Assembly: GCF_009729205.1 (NCBI RefSeq)
Contig: NZ_VTHB01000004.1
Coordinates: forward strand, 62,001-126,000
Direction of reading: 5' to 3'
DNA: 64,000 nt
Source: Mycobacteroides sp. CBMA 271
Lineage (GTDB): Bacteria > Actinomycetota > Actinomycetes > Mycobacteriales > Mycobacteriaceae
How positions within the stretch are numbered: the stretch's first letter is position 1; each line of letters starts with the position of its first letter. Shown in pieces: positions 27,454 to 35,907 of the stretch. The notes beneath the pieces were generated by a model. The model saw only the letters and a program-made list of their open reading frames with translations. It had not been told where the DNA came from and ran no database searches. Made by a program: the position numbers and the translations under genes.

Positions 27454-29457
27454 ATGGTGTCAGACGTCGATGAGCCGCTTGCGCAAAGAGCGGCAGACCC
27501 AGATCCGGAGCTGTCGCTAGAAGGACTGATCTCCAGTCAGTCTCCTGTTCAGCGTCGCGGTCCGTTCCCACCGATCGCCGACTATGCGTTCCTCTCGGAC
27601 TGGGAGAACACCTGCCTGATCGCCTCCAACGGGTCGGTGGAGTGGATGTGCGTCCCACGCCCGGACTCGCCGAGCATCTTCGGGGCCATTCTCGACCGCA
27701 GCGCCGGCCATTTCCGGATCGGCCCGTACGGACACAACGTGCCGGCCTCGCGCCGCTACCTGCCGGGCAGTCTCATGGTGGAAACCACCTGGCAGACCAA
27801 GACCGGCTGGCTCACCGTGCGCGACGCGTTGGTTCTGGGTCCCTGGCATGACGTGAACTCGCGTTCGAAAACGCATCGGCGCACCCCGACCGACTGGGAT
27901 GCCGAGCACATCCTGCTGCGCACCGTGCGGTGTGTCAGCGGGACCGTCGAGGTGCTCATGAATTGCGAGCCCGCCTTTGACTATCACCGCGACGGGGCTA
28001 CTTGGGAGTACACCGGCGACGGATACGGCGAGGCGATCGCCCGGGCGGCCAAGAACCCCGAGGCCAACCCGACACTCAAGCTCACCACGAATCTGCGGTT
28101 GGGGCTGGAGGGCCGCGAAGCGCGGGCGCGTACCCGGCTCACCGAGGGCGACAGTGTGTTTGTCGCGCTGAGCTGGTCGAAACACCCTGTACCGCAGACA
28201 TACGCGGAGGCCGCCGACAAGATGTGGAAGACCGCCGAAGCGTGGCGGCAGTGGATCAATATCGGCGAATTTCCCGACCATCCGTGGCGGTCATATCTGC
28301 AGAGCAGCGCGTTGGTCCTCAAGGGACTGGCGTACTCGCCGACCGGTGCACTGCTGGCGGCGTCCACCACATCGCTACCGGAAACACCTGGGGGAGTGCG
28401 TAACTGGGACTACCGATATTCGTGGGTGCGAGACTCGACGTTTGCGTTGTGGGGCCTGTACACGCTGGGTCTGGATCGCGAGGCGGATGACTTCTTCTCG
28501 TTCATCGCCGACGCATCGGGTGCGAACAATGGGGAAAGACATCCGTTGCAGGTGATGTATGGCGTCGGCGGTGAGCGCACCTTGACCGAGGGGGAGTTGC
28601 CGCACCTGTCCGGGTATGACGGGGCGCGGCCGGTGCGGATCGGCAACGGCGCGTTCGACCAGATCCAGCACGACATCTGGGGCACCATGCTCGATTCGGT
28701 GTATGTGCACGCCAAGTCGCGGGAACAGATTCCGGCGACGCTGTGGCCGATTCTGAAGAACCAGGCCGAAGAGGCCGCACGGCACTGGCATGAACCCGAC
28801 CGTGGCATTTGGGAAGTGCGCGGAGAGCCGCAGCATTTCACCTCGTCGAAGATCATGTGTTGGGTTGCAATGGATCGTGGCGCCAAACTCGCCGAGATGC
28901 ACGGTGAGAAGAGCTATGCGCAGCAGTGGCGCGGTGTCGCCGACGAAATCAGGGCAGATATTCTCGAACACGGCGTGGACAATCGCGGCGTGCTCGTGCA
29001 GCGTTATGGTTCAACGGCTTTGGATGCCTCGCTGTTGCTCGCGGTGCTTAACCGCTTCCTGCCGCCGGACGATCCGCGAATCCGGGCCACGGTGCTGGCG
29101 ATCGCCGATGAGCTGACCCATGACGGTCTGGTACTGCGCTATCGGGTCGAGGAGACCGATGACGGGCTGTCCGGTGAGGAAGGCACCTTCACCATCTGTT
29201 CGTTCTGGTTGGTGTCGGCGCTGGTCGAGATTGGCGAGGTGCGCCGGGCGCGGCATCTGTGCGAGCGGCTGCTGTCTTTTGCCAGCCCGCTGCAGCTTTT
29301 CGCCGAGGAGATCGATCCGCGTACCGGACGGCACCTGGGCAATTTCCCGCAAGCGTTCACCCATCTGGCGTTGATCAATGCGGTGGTGCACGTCATTCGG
29401 GCCGAGGAGGAGGCCGATGTGAGCGGCGCCTTCCAGCCGGCAAACGCACCCACGTGA
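27454..29457 (+). CDS. treH: GH15 family trehalase
   Basis: 667 residues. The N-terminal beta domain (ADYAFLSDWENTCLI) precedes an (alpha/alpha)6 barrel with NWDYRYSWVRDSTFALWG, the GH15 signature. The family contains glucoamylases and the phosphate-dependent mycobacterial trehalases. Rv2402 and its rapid-grower ortholog near subI are trehalases, and this gene has the same neighbourhood, so trehalose hydrolysis is most likely. The first codons contain a near-exact dispersed repeat (27469-27492), read as DEPLAQRA. Confidence 0.85.
   Translation: MVSDVDEPLAQRAADPDPELSLEGLISSQSPVQRRGPFPPIADYAFLSDWENTCLIASNGSVEWMCVPRPDSPSIFGAILDRSAGHFRIGPYGHNVPASRRYLPGSLMVETTWQTKTGWLTVRDALVLGPWHDVNSRSKTHRRTPTDWDAEHILLRTVRCVSGTVEVLMNCEPAFDYHRDGATWEYTGDGYGEAIARAAKNPEANPTLKLTTNLRLGLEGREARARTRLTEGDSVFVALSWSKHPVPQTYAEAADKMWKTAEAWRQWINIGEFPDHPWRSYLQSSALVLKGLAYSPTGALLAASTTSLPETPGGVRNWDYRYSWVRDSTFALWGLYTLGLDREADDFFSFIADASGANNGERHPLQVMYGVGGERTLTEGELPHLSGYDGARPVRIGNGAFDQIQHDIWGTMLDSVYVHAKSREQIPATLWPILKNQAEEAARHWHEPDRGIWEVRGEPQHFTSSKIMCWVAMDRGAKLAEMHGEKSYAQQWRGVADEIRADILEHGVDNRGVLVQRYGSTALDASLLLAVLNRFLPPDDPRIRATVLAIADELTHDGLVLRYRVEETDDGLSGEEGTFTICSFWLVSALVEIGEVRRARHLCERLLSFASPLQLFAEEIDPRTGRHLGNFPQAFTHLALINAVVHVIRAEEEADVSGAFQPANAPT
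27469..27492 (+). repeat. Dispersed repeat in the treH N-terminal codons
   Basis: Differs from the proA copy at 3866-3889 by one base (GCGCAAAGAG for GCGCGAAGAG). It is translated in the same frame as in proA (DEPLA-R). Confidence 0.65.
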
Positions 29458-29483
29458 CGTTTGGGGTCCGCTAACCTCATCGA

Positions 29484-30284
29484 ATGAGGACCAGGGGCGG
29501 GTTAGCAGTTGTCGCGGTGCTGATCTGTGCAACCGCATGTATCCCGACGGGCGGGCGAGATCGAAAGCCCCCGGCACCGCCGCAGACCACCCAATCCACC
29601 ACTGCACCAACGACATCGAAACCGGCGATGTCGCTGACCCCGGCGCCGGCGGCGCCGACCGCCAAGCCGGCATTCGGCTTCACCCCGACGTTGGAGGATG
29701 TAAGCGGCAAGCAGGGAAAGGTCGAGTACAAGGTCAAATTGCCGCTGGTGACCGGAGACAAAGCGGCCGCTAGGGATAGGTTCAACGAGGGCATGCGCAC
29801 GGCACTGAATGACGTGGCGCGCGGGTTGGACGATCCTAAGCTCACCGCGGCGGCGACGGTTGGTGACGGGCAGCTGTATGACAAGCAGACGAGCCGGGTC
29901 TACTTCATCGGTCCGCATGTAGTCGCGGGTGTCGCGATCTTCTACTGGAATGCCGGTGGCGCACACCCGAACCAGTCGGTGGCCACCATCACCATTAATA
30001 CCGATACTGTCAAGCCGATCATGTTTGGTGACGTGTTCCTAAACCAAGATTCGGCGCGGGAACAATTGCGGAAGCTGGCGCAGGAATTCGGTCCGCGCGA
30101 CCAAATCAAGGCGGCCGGAGACATGAAGGCCGAGCAGTTCCTGCATTGGGTGCCCGCGCCCAATGGGCTGACCTTCTTTGTCACCGTTCCGCACGTTGCC
30201 GGGGATTCCGTCCCGGTCACCGTGCCGTGGGAGAAGATTCGTGATCAGGTGGCTCCCGGTATACAGACTGTGCTCAGCGGGTAG
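29484..30284 (+). CDS. Lipoprotein with a DUF3298/RsiV-like domain
   Basis: 266 residues. The signal peptide ends in a lipobox ATAC (Cys about 19). A Pro/Thr/Ala-rich linker (about 25-60) leads to a globular domain with GGAHPNQSVATITINTDT and the FGDVFLN motif, typical of the DUF3298 C-terminal part of RsiV-like proteins, here without an anti-sigma domain. It is lipid-anchored on the outer face of the membrane. Function unknown. Confidence 0.78.
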   Translation: MRTRGGLAVVAVLICATACIPTGGRDRKPPAPPQTTQSTTAPTTSKPAMSLTPAPAAPTAKPAFGFTPTLEDVSGKQGKVEYKVKLPLVTGDKAAARDRFNEGMRTALNDVARGLDDPKLTAAATVGDGQLYDKQTSRVYFIGPHVVAGVAIFYWNAGGAHPNQSVATITINTDTVKPIMFGDVFLNQDSAREQLRKLAQEFGPRDQIKAAGDMKAEQFLHWVPAPNGLTFFVTVPHVAGDSVPVTVPWEKIRDQVAPGIQTVLSG

Positions 30285-30358
30285 GCGGCGAGCGCGGCGT
30301 TGCGCACCAAGACGCGCCGAGTTTGGCGTGCATAACGTGGCGCTCGCGGGTGGTTCGA

Positions 30359-31600
30359 TCAGCGACGCGCGAAGTCCGGGGCGTGCTCCGGCAGTGGACC
30401 AATCGCCACCCCATAGGCCGGAATTGCCTGCAACCATGGGTATTTGGTGGCAATCGACAGAACCGAGGCGATCTTGGCACTCGGAGTTGTTGTGGTCGTC
30501 GAGTCCACCGCGGAGAACACCCGCCGATGCACGGCCCGCTGCACACGCTGGATCAAGGCCGTCGGCGCCCATCGGCGCAGCTGCACCTTGCGGAGGTCCG
30601 CGGTGGTGAGCGTGCCGTTGCGCAGCGGCTCGGCGAGGATGCGTGCGGTGGCCACCGCATCGGCGATGGCGAGATTGATGCCGACCCCGCCGACCGGGGA
30701 CATGGCGTGCGCGGCGTCACCGATGAACAGCAGGCCGTCTCGGTACCACTTGTGAAGTCGATTCAGCTGCACATCAAGCAGTTTCACGTCGTCCCAGCCG
30801 GTAATCGCCTCGGTGCGATCGGCCAGCCACGGCACCATCTCGGCGATCCGGTCGCGCAGGACCTGGACGTCGCCGCTGCGCATCTGCGAGTCGGTGCCCT
30901 TGCCGATGAGGTATCCGCACTGGAAGTAATCGCCCCGATCGAGCATCACCATGAACCGGTTGGTGCCGACCCGTGCCCGCGGCCCCTTCGGATCGTCGGG
31001 ACGCTTAGGCAGGCGGAACCACCAGACATCGATCGGAACCCCGAAGGATCGAGGGCGCATCCCCGCTGCCGCGCGTAGCACCGAGGCGCGGCCATCGCAG
31101 GCGACCGTGAGATCGGCCTTGAGCTTCCCGGTTTCCCCTGTGGCGGTGCGATATTCGACTCCGGTGATGCGATCGCCGGAACGCAGGAGCCCGGTGACCT
31201 CGGTGCTGCGCAGCAGCCGGAAGGTGGGCTCGGACTCGGCCGCGCTGGCCAGCAATTCGAGGAAGTCCCATTGGGGTGCCATCGCGATATGTTTGTGCGG
31301 CCCGGGAAGTCGATGGAGATCGCCTAGCCGGAATGTCTGCTCTCCGAGGTCCACGGTGACCTGCTCCACCAGATTGTGGGGCATGGCCGCGAATTTCGCG
31401 CCGAGCCCCAATTCGTCGAGCAGATTTAAGGTGCTCGCATGCACGGTGTCGCCGCGGAAGTCCCGCAGGAAATCGGGGTGCTTCTCCAGAACGGTGACGG
31501 GGACGCCCGCACGCGCGAGCAGCAGGGCCAACATCATCCCCGCGGGACCACCGCCCGCGATGGCACAGGTGGTGCCTTGTGACTGATCAGCTTTCGTCAC
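30359..31600 (-). CDS. FAD-dependent PHBH-type aromatic hydroxylase
   Basis: 413 residues from a GTG. The motifs CAIAGGGPAGMMLALLLARA (FAD), a middle DG-type segment and FIGDAAHAMSPVGGVGINLA are those of class A flavoprotein monooxygenases. It is the last gene of a five-gene minus-strand cluster and overlaps the preceding gene by 14 bases. Why a soluble hydroxylase is coupled to four exported or membrane proteins is unclear. It may modify a small aromatic molecule or a quinone. Confidence 0.83.
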   Translation of the reverse strand: MTKADQSQGTTCAIAGGGPAGMMLALLLARAGVPVTVLEKHPDFLRDFRGDTVHASTLNLLDELGLGAKFAAMPHNLVEQVTVDLGEQTFRLGDLHRLPGPHKHIAMAPQWDFLELLASAAESEPTFRLLRSTEVTGLLRSGDRITGVEYRTATGETGKLKADLTVACDGRASVLRAAAGMRPRSFGVPIDVWWFRLPKRPDDPKGPRARVGTNRFMVMLDRGDYFQCGYLIGKGTDSQMRSGDVQVLRDRIAEMVPWLADRTEAITGWDDVKLLDVQLNRLHKWYRDGLLFIGDAAHAMSPVGGVGINLAIADAVATARILAEPLRNGTLTTADLRKVQLRRWAPTALIQRVQRAVHRRVFSAVDSTTTTTPSAKIASVLSIATKYPWLQAIPAYGVAIGPLPEHAPDFARR

Positions 31601-32108
31601 GCGTCCTCCTCCAGGCCGCGATCAAGACGCCGGCCAATGCGAACACGGGAATCAACGAGAATGTCCAACTCAAGGCCAGGGGTGGTCCCGGTTGGGGGAG
31701 GACCTCCACATCAAGGAGACCCTTTCCGGGGCCGCGCGGACCGGTGACGTCGAAGATGAATTGGTAATGACCTTCTTCTTGCAGCGCCCGGATGTCCAAA
31801 CCCCAGACATCGCGCTTGCGCGGATGGCGCGCCAACGGTTCCGGGCGTGGTTCCCGGCCGTCGGGAGTCACGATGGTGAGGGTGCCCGATTTTCCGGTAA
31901 TCCCATCGGCGGGGATGAAGGTGAAGTCCAGGGATTGCATGGCGCGCAGCGGCCAGGTGGAGAATCCCACCGTCAGCTGATACGGACCTGCGGCCACCTG
32001 CTCGGTGTGCACCACGTTGACGGGTGCGTAGGCGTTCGCGGGGGCGCTGACGCCGAGGGACAGTGCCGTGACAGCGATGAGCGCCAGCAGGATTCGAGAG
32101 AGCTTCAT
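31587..32108 (-). CDS. Secreted, C-terminally membrane-anchored YtkA/CopC-like protein
   Basis: 173 residues from the ATG at 32108, which overlaps the upstream stop as ATGA. A signal peptide (cleavage after SAPANA) precedes a beta-sandwich domain (QLTVGFSTWPLRAMQSLDF). A C-terminal membrane helix (about 145-165) and an RRTRDES tail follow. The layout resembles FixH/YtkA/CopC-like exported domains. Fourth gene of the cluster. Function unknown. Confidence 0.7.
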   Translation of the reverse strand: MKLSRILLALIAVTALSLGVSAPANAYAPVNVVHTEQVAAGPYQLTVGFSTWPLRAMQSLDFTFIPADGITGKSGTLTIVTPDGREPRPEPLARHPRKRDVWGLDIRALQEEGHYQFIFDVTGPRGPGKGLLDVEVLPQPGPPLALSWTFSLIPVFALAGVLIAAWRRTRDES

Positions 32109-33262
32109 GCGACGGCCTCGGCAGGGTCGGTCTGGTTTCCGGGCACCCGCAGCATCAGCGCGATGCGCTGCGCTAAGAATCCGGCGAGCGCACCCAGCAC
32201 CAGCCCAGTGAGTCCGACGGTGAGGTGACTGCTCCACGGGTCAACCCGTTCGTGGTACAGCATTGACCCCTGTAGCAGATATCCGATGCCCGCAGCCGCG
32301 CCCAGGAAGGCGCCGATGATCGTCATGGGCCAGCGTTCCCACTGACGGTCCTTGGTGAGATACAGCAGAGCTGCCGCGAGTGCGGCGAACACGCCCAGGA
32401 ACACGGGCATCATCCCTGGTATTGCGGGTGGTCCGCCCCACAGGTCGTCGCGTAGCGGCAGGCCCACTGCGGCAGCGTATTCGCGTGCGGCCCACGGCGA
32501 GAACCACCAGAAGATCGCTTGTATTGCGCCCATGGCCGCCGCCACGCCGAGTGGTGCCAGCGGCGACCGCACCACACCCGCGACGATCAGCAGGACGAGC
32601 GGGACGGTGAATGCCGAGCCCAGCGACAGCGGGTTGAAGGCGAACTTGAACGCGTAGAGCGCGGTGAACGGAATCGCCGTCATCGCCGCAACTATCGAGG
32701 ATTGCGCCATCAAACCGACCACACCCCAACGGAATCGACGGGCCGCGGCGAAGGTGACAACGCTGCCGAGATCGGTGACGGTTCCCGATACGAACAGCGC
32801 GAAATGCGGCGGAGAGGCCAGGATCGCGTCGAATCCGTAGACGGTGTGCCACCACAGATCGAGCAGCCCGTACAGCAAGAAGGCGGCAGCGCCGCACCCT
32901 GAGAGCAGGAAGCCCAAGGGCGCGGTGAATTTTCCGCCGAGTACACGAATCGGGACGCCGCCCACCCACCGTGGCGCCTCGTCACCCGCGCGCTGGACGG
33001 CGGTGACCATCAAAATCATGGCGAGGCTCACGATCCCGCTGATGGCGCTGCCCGAATACAGGAAGAGGTGCGGCAGCGTGAAGAACGTGTCAGGTCCTAC
33101 GTCGCTATGCCATTGCACGTCCCAGGTGGTGCCGACGGACCCAACCACGCTGCCCAACAGCACCCCGAATGCGCCCAGCGGTGCGTACTTCTCGACGGTC
33201 TCGCGGGTGATTCGCGTCGTCTGCTCCGCACCGGCATGCGCGGTACTTGTCTCGGGGCTCAT
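32105..33262 (-). CDS. Polytopic membrane protein with conserved Trp/His motifs
   Basis: 385 residues from the ATG at 33262, preceded by ggagg at five bases. About nine to ten membrane helices. Several aromatic/His clusters lie in or near helices: WDVQWH, LPHLFLYSG, WWHTVYGFD and SPPHFALF, which could bind a metal or heme. I do not recognise the family. It is translated one base after the FixH-like gene stops and overlaps the next gene by ATGA, so it is the core membrane part of the cluster. Confidence 0.7.
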   Translation of the reverse strand: MSPETSTAHAGAEQTTRITRETVEKYAPLGAFGVLLGSVVGSVGTTWDVQWHSDVGPDTFFTLPHLFLYSGSAISGIVSLAMILMVTAVQRAGDEAPRWVGGVPIRVLGGKFTAPLGFLLSGCGAAAFLLYGLLDLWWHTVYGFDAILASPPHFALFVSGTVTDLGSVVTFAAARRFRWGVVGLMAQSSIVAAMTAIPFTALYAFKFAFNPLSLGSAFTVPLVLLIVAGVVRSPLAPLGVAAAMGAIQAIFWWFSPWAAREYAAAVGLPLRDDLWGGPPAIPGMMPVFLGVFAALAAALLYLTKDRQWERWPMTIIGAFLGAAAGIGYLLQGSMLYHERVDPWSSHLTVGLTGLVLGALAGFLAQRIALMLRVPGNQTDPAEAVA

Positions 33263-33263
33263 C

Positions 33264-33677
33264 TCAACCTCCACTGACCCATAGTGGCACTGTCACGCGT
33301 TCATCGGGGTCACCCGCTGGCGGTGTAACCGTCACGACGATCTCCCAAGGCCCGGCCATGGACAGCATCACCTGGTCAAACTTGGTGCGACCGGACACGA
33401 CTTCCCGCAGTGGCGGCATCGCATGACCCATCAGCGGCATGACCAATTCGACTGTCACTGACTCGGATTCGGGGAGGTCATGCTCCTCCTTGCTGTCGAC
33501 CGCGATTTCCAGCGCGGTCGTACCGACACGCGGGCTGTCGACTGTCACCGCAATGGCGTAGTGCTCGGTACCTGAATACAGAGTGATGGCCTGCGGCGCA
33601 CTGGGCCAGCCAATCCAGGCCAGCGCCAGTACCGCGGCGACGATCACCGCGAGCCCCGCCCACACTCGAGGTGTCAT
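33264..33677 (-). CDS. FixH/YtkA-like single-pass protein
   Basis: 137 residues from the ATG at 33677 (ATGA overlap with the upstream stop). One membrane segment (about 5-24) and an exported Ig-like domain with VELVMPLMGHAMPP, the MxxMGHxM-like pattern common in YtkA and copper-handling domains. Second gene of the cluster. A copper or redox role is inference from the Met/His pattern. Confidence 0.7.
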   Translation of the reverse strand: MTPRVWAGLAVIVAAVLALAWIGWPSAPQAITLYSGTEHYAIAVTVDSPRVGTTALEIAVDSKEEHDLPESESVTVELVMPLMGHAMPPLREVVSGRTKFDQVMLSMAGPWEIVVTVTPPAGDPDERVTVPLWVSGG

Positions 33678-35197
33678 GAGATGTCCAGTCGTATGGGGAT
33701 CGTCAGCACCCGATAGTCGCGCTGAGCCTGAATCCACGCGAGATACCGACCTGGTCTGGGGAAGGTGAAGGTAAACGGCACATTCGGGCCAAAAGCGGCC
33801 ACCGTCTCGTCGGGCGGGCTGTCGCCGTTCAGCGGTGGGACCCCGACCACGGGTGCCATCGAATCATGTTCCATACCAGGCATATCGGTACCACCATGCC
33901 CGCCCATGGAATGCGCGTGTGCCCAGACCGCCGAATCCTGCACCGCGGTACCGAGATCGGCTGAGGGGGTGTCGGGCGGTATCGGGCCCGCGATCACGAG
34001 ATGGCCGAGCATGCCGAGCCACGGCTGTAGGACGGGCTCCGAGCCGACGCTCGCGGTGACAGTGGTCGGCAGTCCCGCGTGCAGGCCGGTGGCGGTCACG
34101 TGCACGTGCAGCCCGTCGATCATGCGCATCCCTGGGCCCACGAACGGTGCCGGCGTGGCGGGCTTCCCGCCTCGCGAGGTGAGTCCGCCCGGCAAGCGCA
34201 CCGTCTGCACCCCGCCGCCGCGTCGCACGAACTCTGCCGATACCGCGTATCGGCCCGCCGCCGTCGTCGAGAGCGACACCGAATAGCGGCCCGGCGCAAC
34301 CCTTATCGGATGCAGATGCGAAAGCCTTCCGTCCGGCGCCACCACCAGCAGGTGGATCAATGCGCTGTCATGGATCACCACATCGTCGGCGGGTAGCCCG
34401 GTCGCGGTGTCGATCAATGAGAAGTAGACATCCGATGCGCGCCCCGATTCGAGCACCGGCTGCTCGGCGATGAGCATGGCTGAGGGGCGGGAGTAGTCGG
34501 TGACCGCGGGACGGTCCAGTAGGTAGGGGTTGGCGGCGTTGTCGACGGTGGGGTCCCGCTGTGCTCCCGGCTCGGGCGGCGGCGGTGCCGACGTGGACAA
34601 CACGGCCCCGGTGATGGCGACCGCGAGAGCCAGGGCCGTGGCCGTCACCGGCAGCGCGATCCATATCCCGCGACGTACCCGGGTGGCCACCACCAGTGAG
34701 ACCACCAACAGCAGTCCGGTGGCGGCCAGCCCCACGTAGGCCACCCGCTCGGGTGGCGACATCGCCTGACCCATGAGTACCAGCGGGATCCGGGCGGTGT
34801 GCACACCGTCGCTGATGGTGAGGTCGGCCGGCCCGGTGCGGTCGACGTTGAGGGTCGCGCCGTACGGGCCTGGCTTCTCGCCGAGGATCACCATCGCCGT
34901 CGACGTGGGGACACCCGGAGCCGGTTGCCGCTCGTCGGTGCTCGCGCCGGTGGGCACCAGTTGCAGCCGGAGCGGGCCGGCCGCGGTGCCTTGGTGAGTG
35001 ATCACATCGACGCGCAACGGTCCCGGGATGCTGGTGACGCGGCGCGCGATCACGGTGAGCTCACGCGGGCCGAGGCTCTGCGCGACCTGTACGTCGGCAC
35101 CCGCGGCGGCCGAATCGGCCAACGCCACGGGGGCACCACTGCATAGTGCGAACAATGCGAGCACCAGGAACAGGCATATCTCGCGCAAGCGGCTCAT
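33674..35197 (-). CDS. Exported membrane protein with a His/Met-rich stretch
   Basis: 507 residues from the ATG at 35197 (a GTG two codons upstream at 35203 is also possible). Order: signal peptide (about 1-28), beta domain (30-140), two membrane helices (about 155-205), large exported domain (215-505). The last part contains WAHAHSMGGHGGTDMPGMEH near residue 430, a likely copper or other metal site. First gene of the five-gene cluster. Its start codon lies inside a copy of the dispersed repeat. Family not recognised; CopC/YtkA-like parts are an inference. Confidence 0.7.
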   Translation of the reverse strand: MSRLREICLFLVLALFALCSGAPVALADSAAAGADVQVAQSLGPRELTVIARRVTSIPGPLRVDVITHQGTAAGPLRLQLVPTGASTDERQPAPGVPTSTAMVILGEKPGPYGATLNVDRTGPADLTISDGVHTARIPLVLMGQAMSPPERVAYVGLAATGLLLVVSLVVATRVRRGIWIALPVTATALALAVAITGAVLSTSAPPPPEPGAQRDPTVDNAANPYLLDRPAVTDYSRPSAMLIAEQPVLESGRASDVYFSLIDTATGLPADDVVIHDSALIHLLVVAPDGRLSHLHPIRVAPGRYSVSLSTTAAGRYAVSAEFVRRGGGVQTVRLPGGLTSRGGKPATPAPFVGPGMRMIDGLHVHVTATGLHAGLPTTVTASVGSEPVLQPWLGMLGHLVIAGPIPPDTPSADLGTAVQDSAVWAHAHSMGGHGGTDMPGMEHDSMAPVVGVPPLNGDSPPDETVAAFGPNVPFTFTFPRPGRYLAWIQAQRDYRVLTIPIRLDIS

Positions 35198-35199
35198 CG
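35180..35199 (-). repeat. Dispersed repeat spanning a start codon
   Basis: On the minus strand CGATGAGCCGCTTGCGCGAG supplies the start codon and the MSRLRE N-terminus of the gene ending at 33674. It matches the first 18-19 bases of the family. Confidence 0.5.
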
Positions 35200-35245
35200 T
35201 CACTCAGTCTGCCCTGCCCCGGCGGGCGCGCGCGGGGGTCCCGCC

Positions 35246-35251
35246 TAAACT
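35246..35251 (+). promoter_or_regulatory. -10 box of a likely leaderless promoter
   Basis: TAAACT is followed six bases later by the GTG of the small membrane protein gene, so transcription probably starts at or next to the start codon. Confidence 0.5.
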
Positions 35252-35257
35252 GGCGAC

Positions 35258-35518
35258 GTGAACAGCGACAGCGTGATCGGCCTGCTGAGTTGGTGGGACG
35301 GCGTGGAGCTGTGGCTCAGCGGGCGCGGGTTCATTTTGCAAACGATCATCGTGATGCCAGTGGTTCTGACGTTGGCGTATGCGGTGGCGGTGGCCGGAGA
35401 CAAGATCCTGTTTGTGCTGCTCAGCGTGATGAGTCGGTTCGGCTGGTCGGATCCCGTACAACGCCATCCCGTGGAGGCGGCTGTCGCGGCCTCGGTGGTT
35501 CCGGCGGACCCGTCATGA
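35258..35518 (+). CDS. Small membrane protein (Rv2401A-like by position)
   Basis: 86 residues from a GTG with no ribosome site but a well placed -10 box, fitting leaderless translation. One long hydrophobic segment (about 27-57, possibly two helices). It lies between the divergent metal-type cluster and the sulfate transporter operon, where H37Rv has Rv2401A. Its stop overlaps the next small ORF as ATGA. Confidence 0.7.
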   Translation: MNSDSVIGLLSWWDGVELWLSGRGFILQTIIVMPVVLTLAYAVAVAGDKILFVLLSVMSRFGWSDPVQRHPVEAAVAASVVPADPS

Positions 35519-35601
35519 GTGGCATGCCGCAGTCACGCGTGACATTGGCCCTGATTGCGCTGGCCGTTCTGGTGGTAGTCGCCTGGCTGTTGAGTCGCTA
35601 A
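35515..35601 (+). CDS. 28-residue single-helix membrane peptide
   Basis: Starts at an ATGA overlap with the preceding gene and encodes MSGMPQSRVTLALIALAVLV plus VVAWLLSR. It is almost entirely one membrane helix with a short polar N-terminus. Translational coupling makes it likely to be real. Function unknown. Confidence 0.55.
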   Translation: MSGMPQSRVTLALIALAVLVVVAWLLSR

Positions 35602-35672
35602 CGACTGCTCGTTGAGGTAATAGCGCGTCTACCAGGTGATTCGTCCGTCAAGACCGCATCAATATCCTCTGC

Positions 35673-35678
35673 TAGGCT
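35673..35678 (+). promoter_or_regulatory. -10 box of the subI operon leader
   Basis: TAGGCT fits the mycobacterial TANNNT -10 pattern and ends seven bases before the leader ATG, so the transcript should be leaderless and begin with the leader peptide. Confidence 0.6.
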
Positions 35679-35685
35679 TCCCGCC

Positions 35686-35766
35686 ATGCTTTCCGGATAC
35701 CAGCCGCGCCATCAGTTGGCGCTCATTGCTGTGGGTCCGGTTGTCGACGTCGCCTGTTGTCGCTGA
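35686..35766 (+). CDS. Cysteine-ending leader peptide of the sulfate transport operon
   Basis: 26 codons starting MLSGYQPRHQ and ending VACCR-stop. It has no ribosome site, but a -10 box seven bases upstream makes it leaderless. Two consecutive Cys codons directly before the end are the hallmark of the cysteine-responsive leader ORFs described upstream of mycobacterial sulfur genes: ribosomes slow at Cys codons when cysteine is scarce and this changes expression of the downstream operon. It precedes subI-cysT-cysW-cysA1. Confidence 0.8.
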   Translation: MLSGYQPRHQLALIAVGPVVDVACCR

Positions 35767-35907
35767 CGGTTTTCGCCCGTCCGCGCGTGCCGCCTTGGCC
35801 CAGGTCTGTAAGACCCTCCCGCTGAGCTGACGATCGCATCCCGTGGCCGAGCCCGTGAGAATCCTTCTTGGTTCCTCCCTCAAGTCCCAGCCACGGAAAG
35901 GGTCGTC
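35767..35907 (+). promoter_or_regulatory. Attenuator region between the leader peptide and subI
   Basis: 141 bases without a gene. CCGTGGC at 35841-35847 can pair with GCCACGG at 35890-35896, which abuts the purine-rich GGAAAGGG ribosome site of subI. Such a stem could expose or hide that site depending on ribosome position on the leader. I see no Rho-independent terminator. Confidence 0.45.

Noticed and set aside
35750..35766. Possible MITE arm (TGTTGTCGCTGA)
   Set aside because: The match to the 39702-39851 arm is about ten bases and is explained by the Cys-Cys-Arg-stop codons of the leader peptide.
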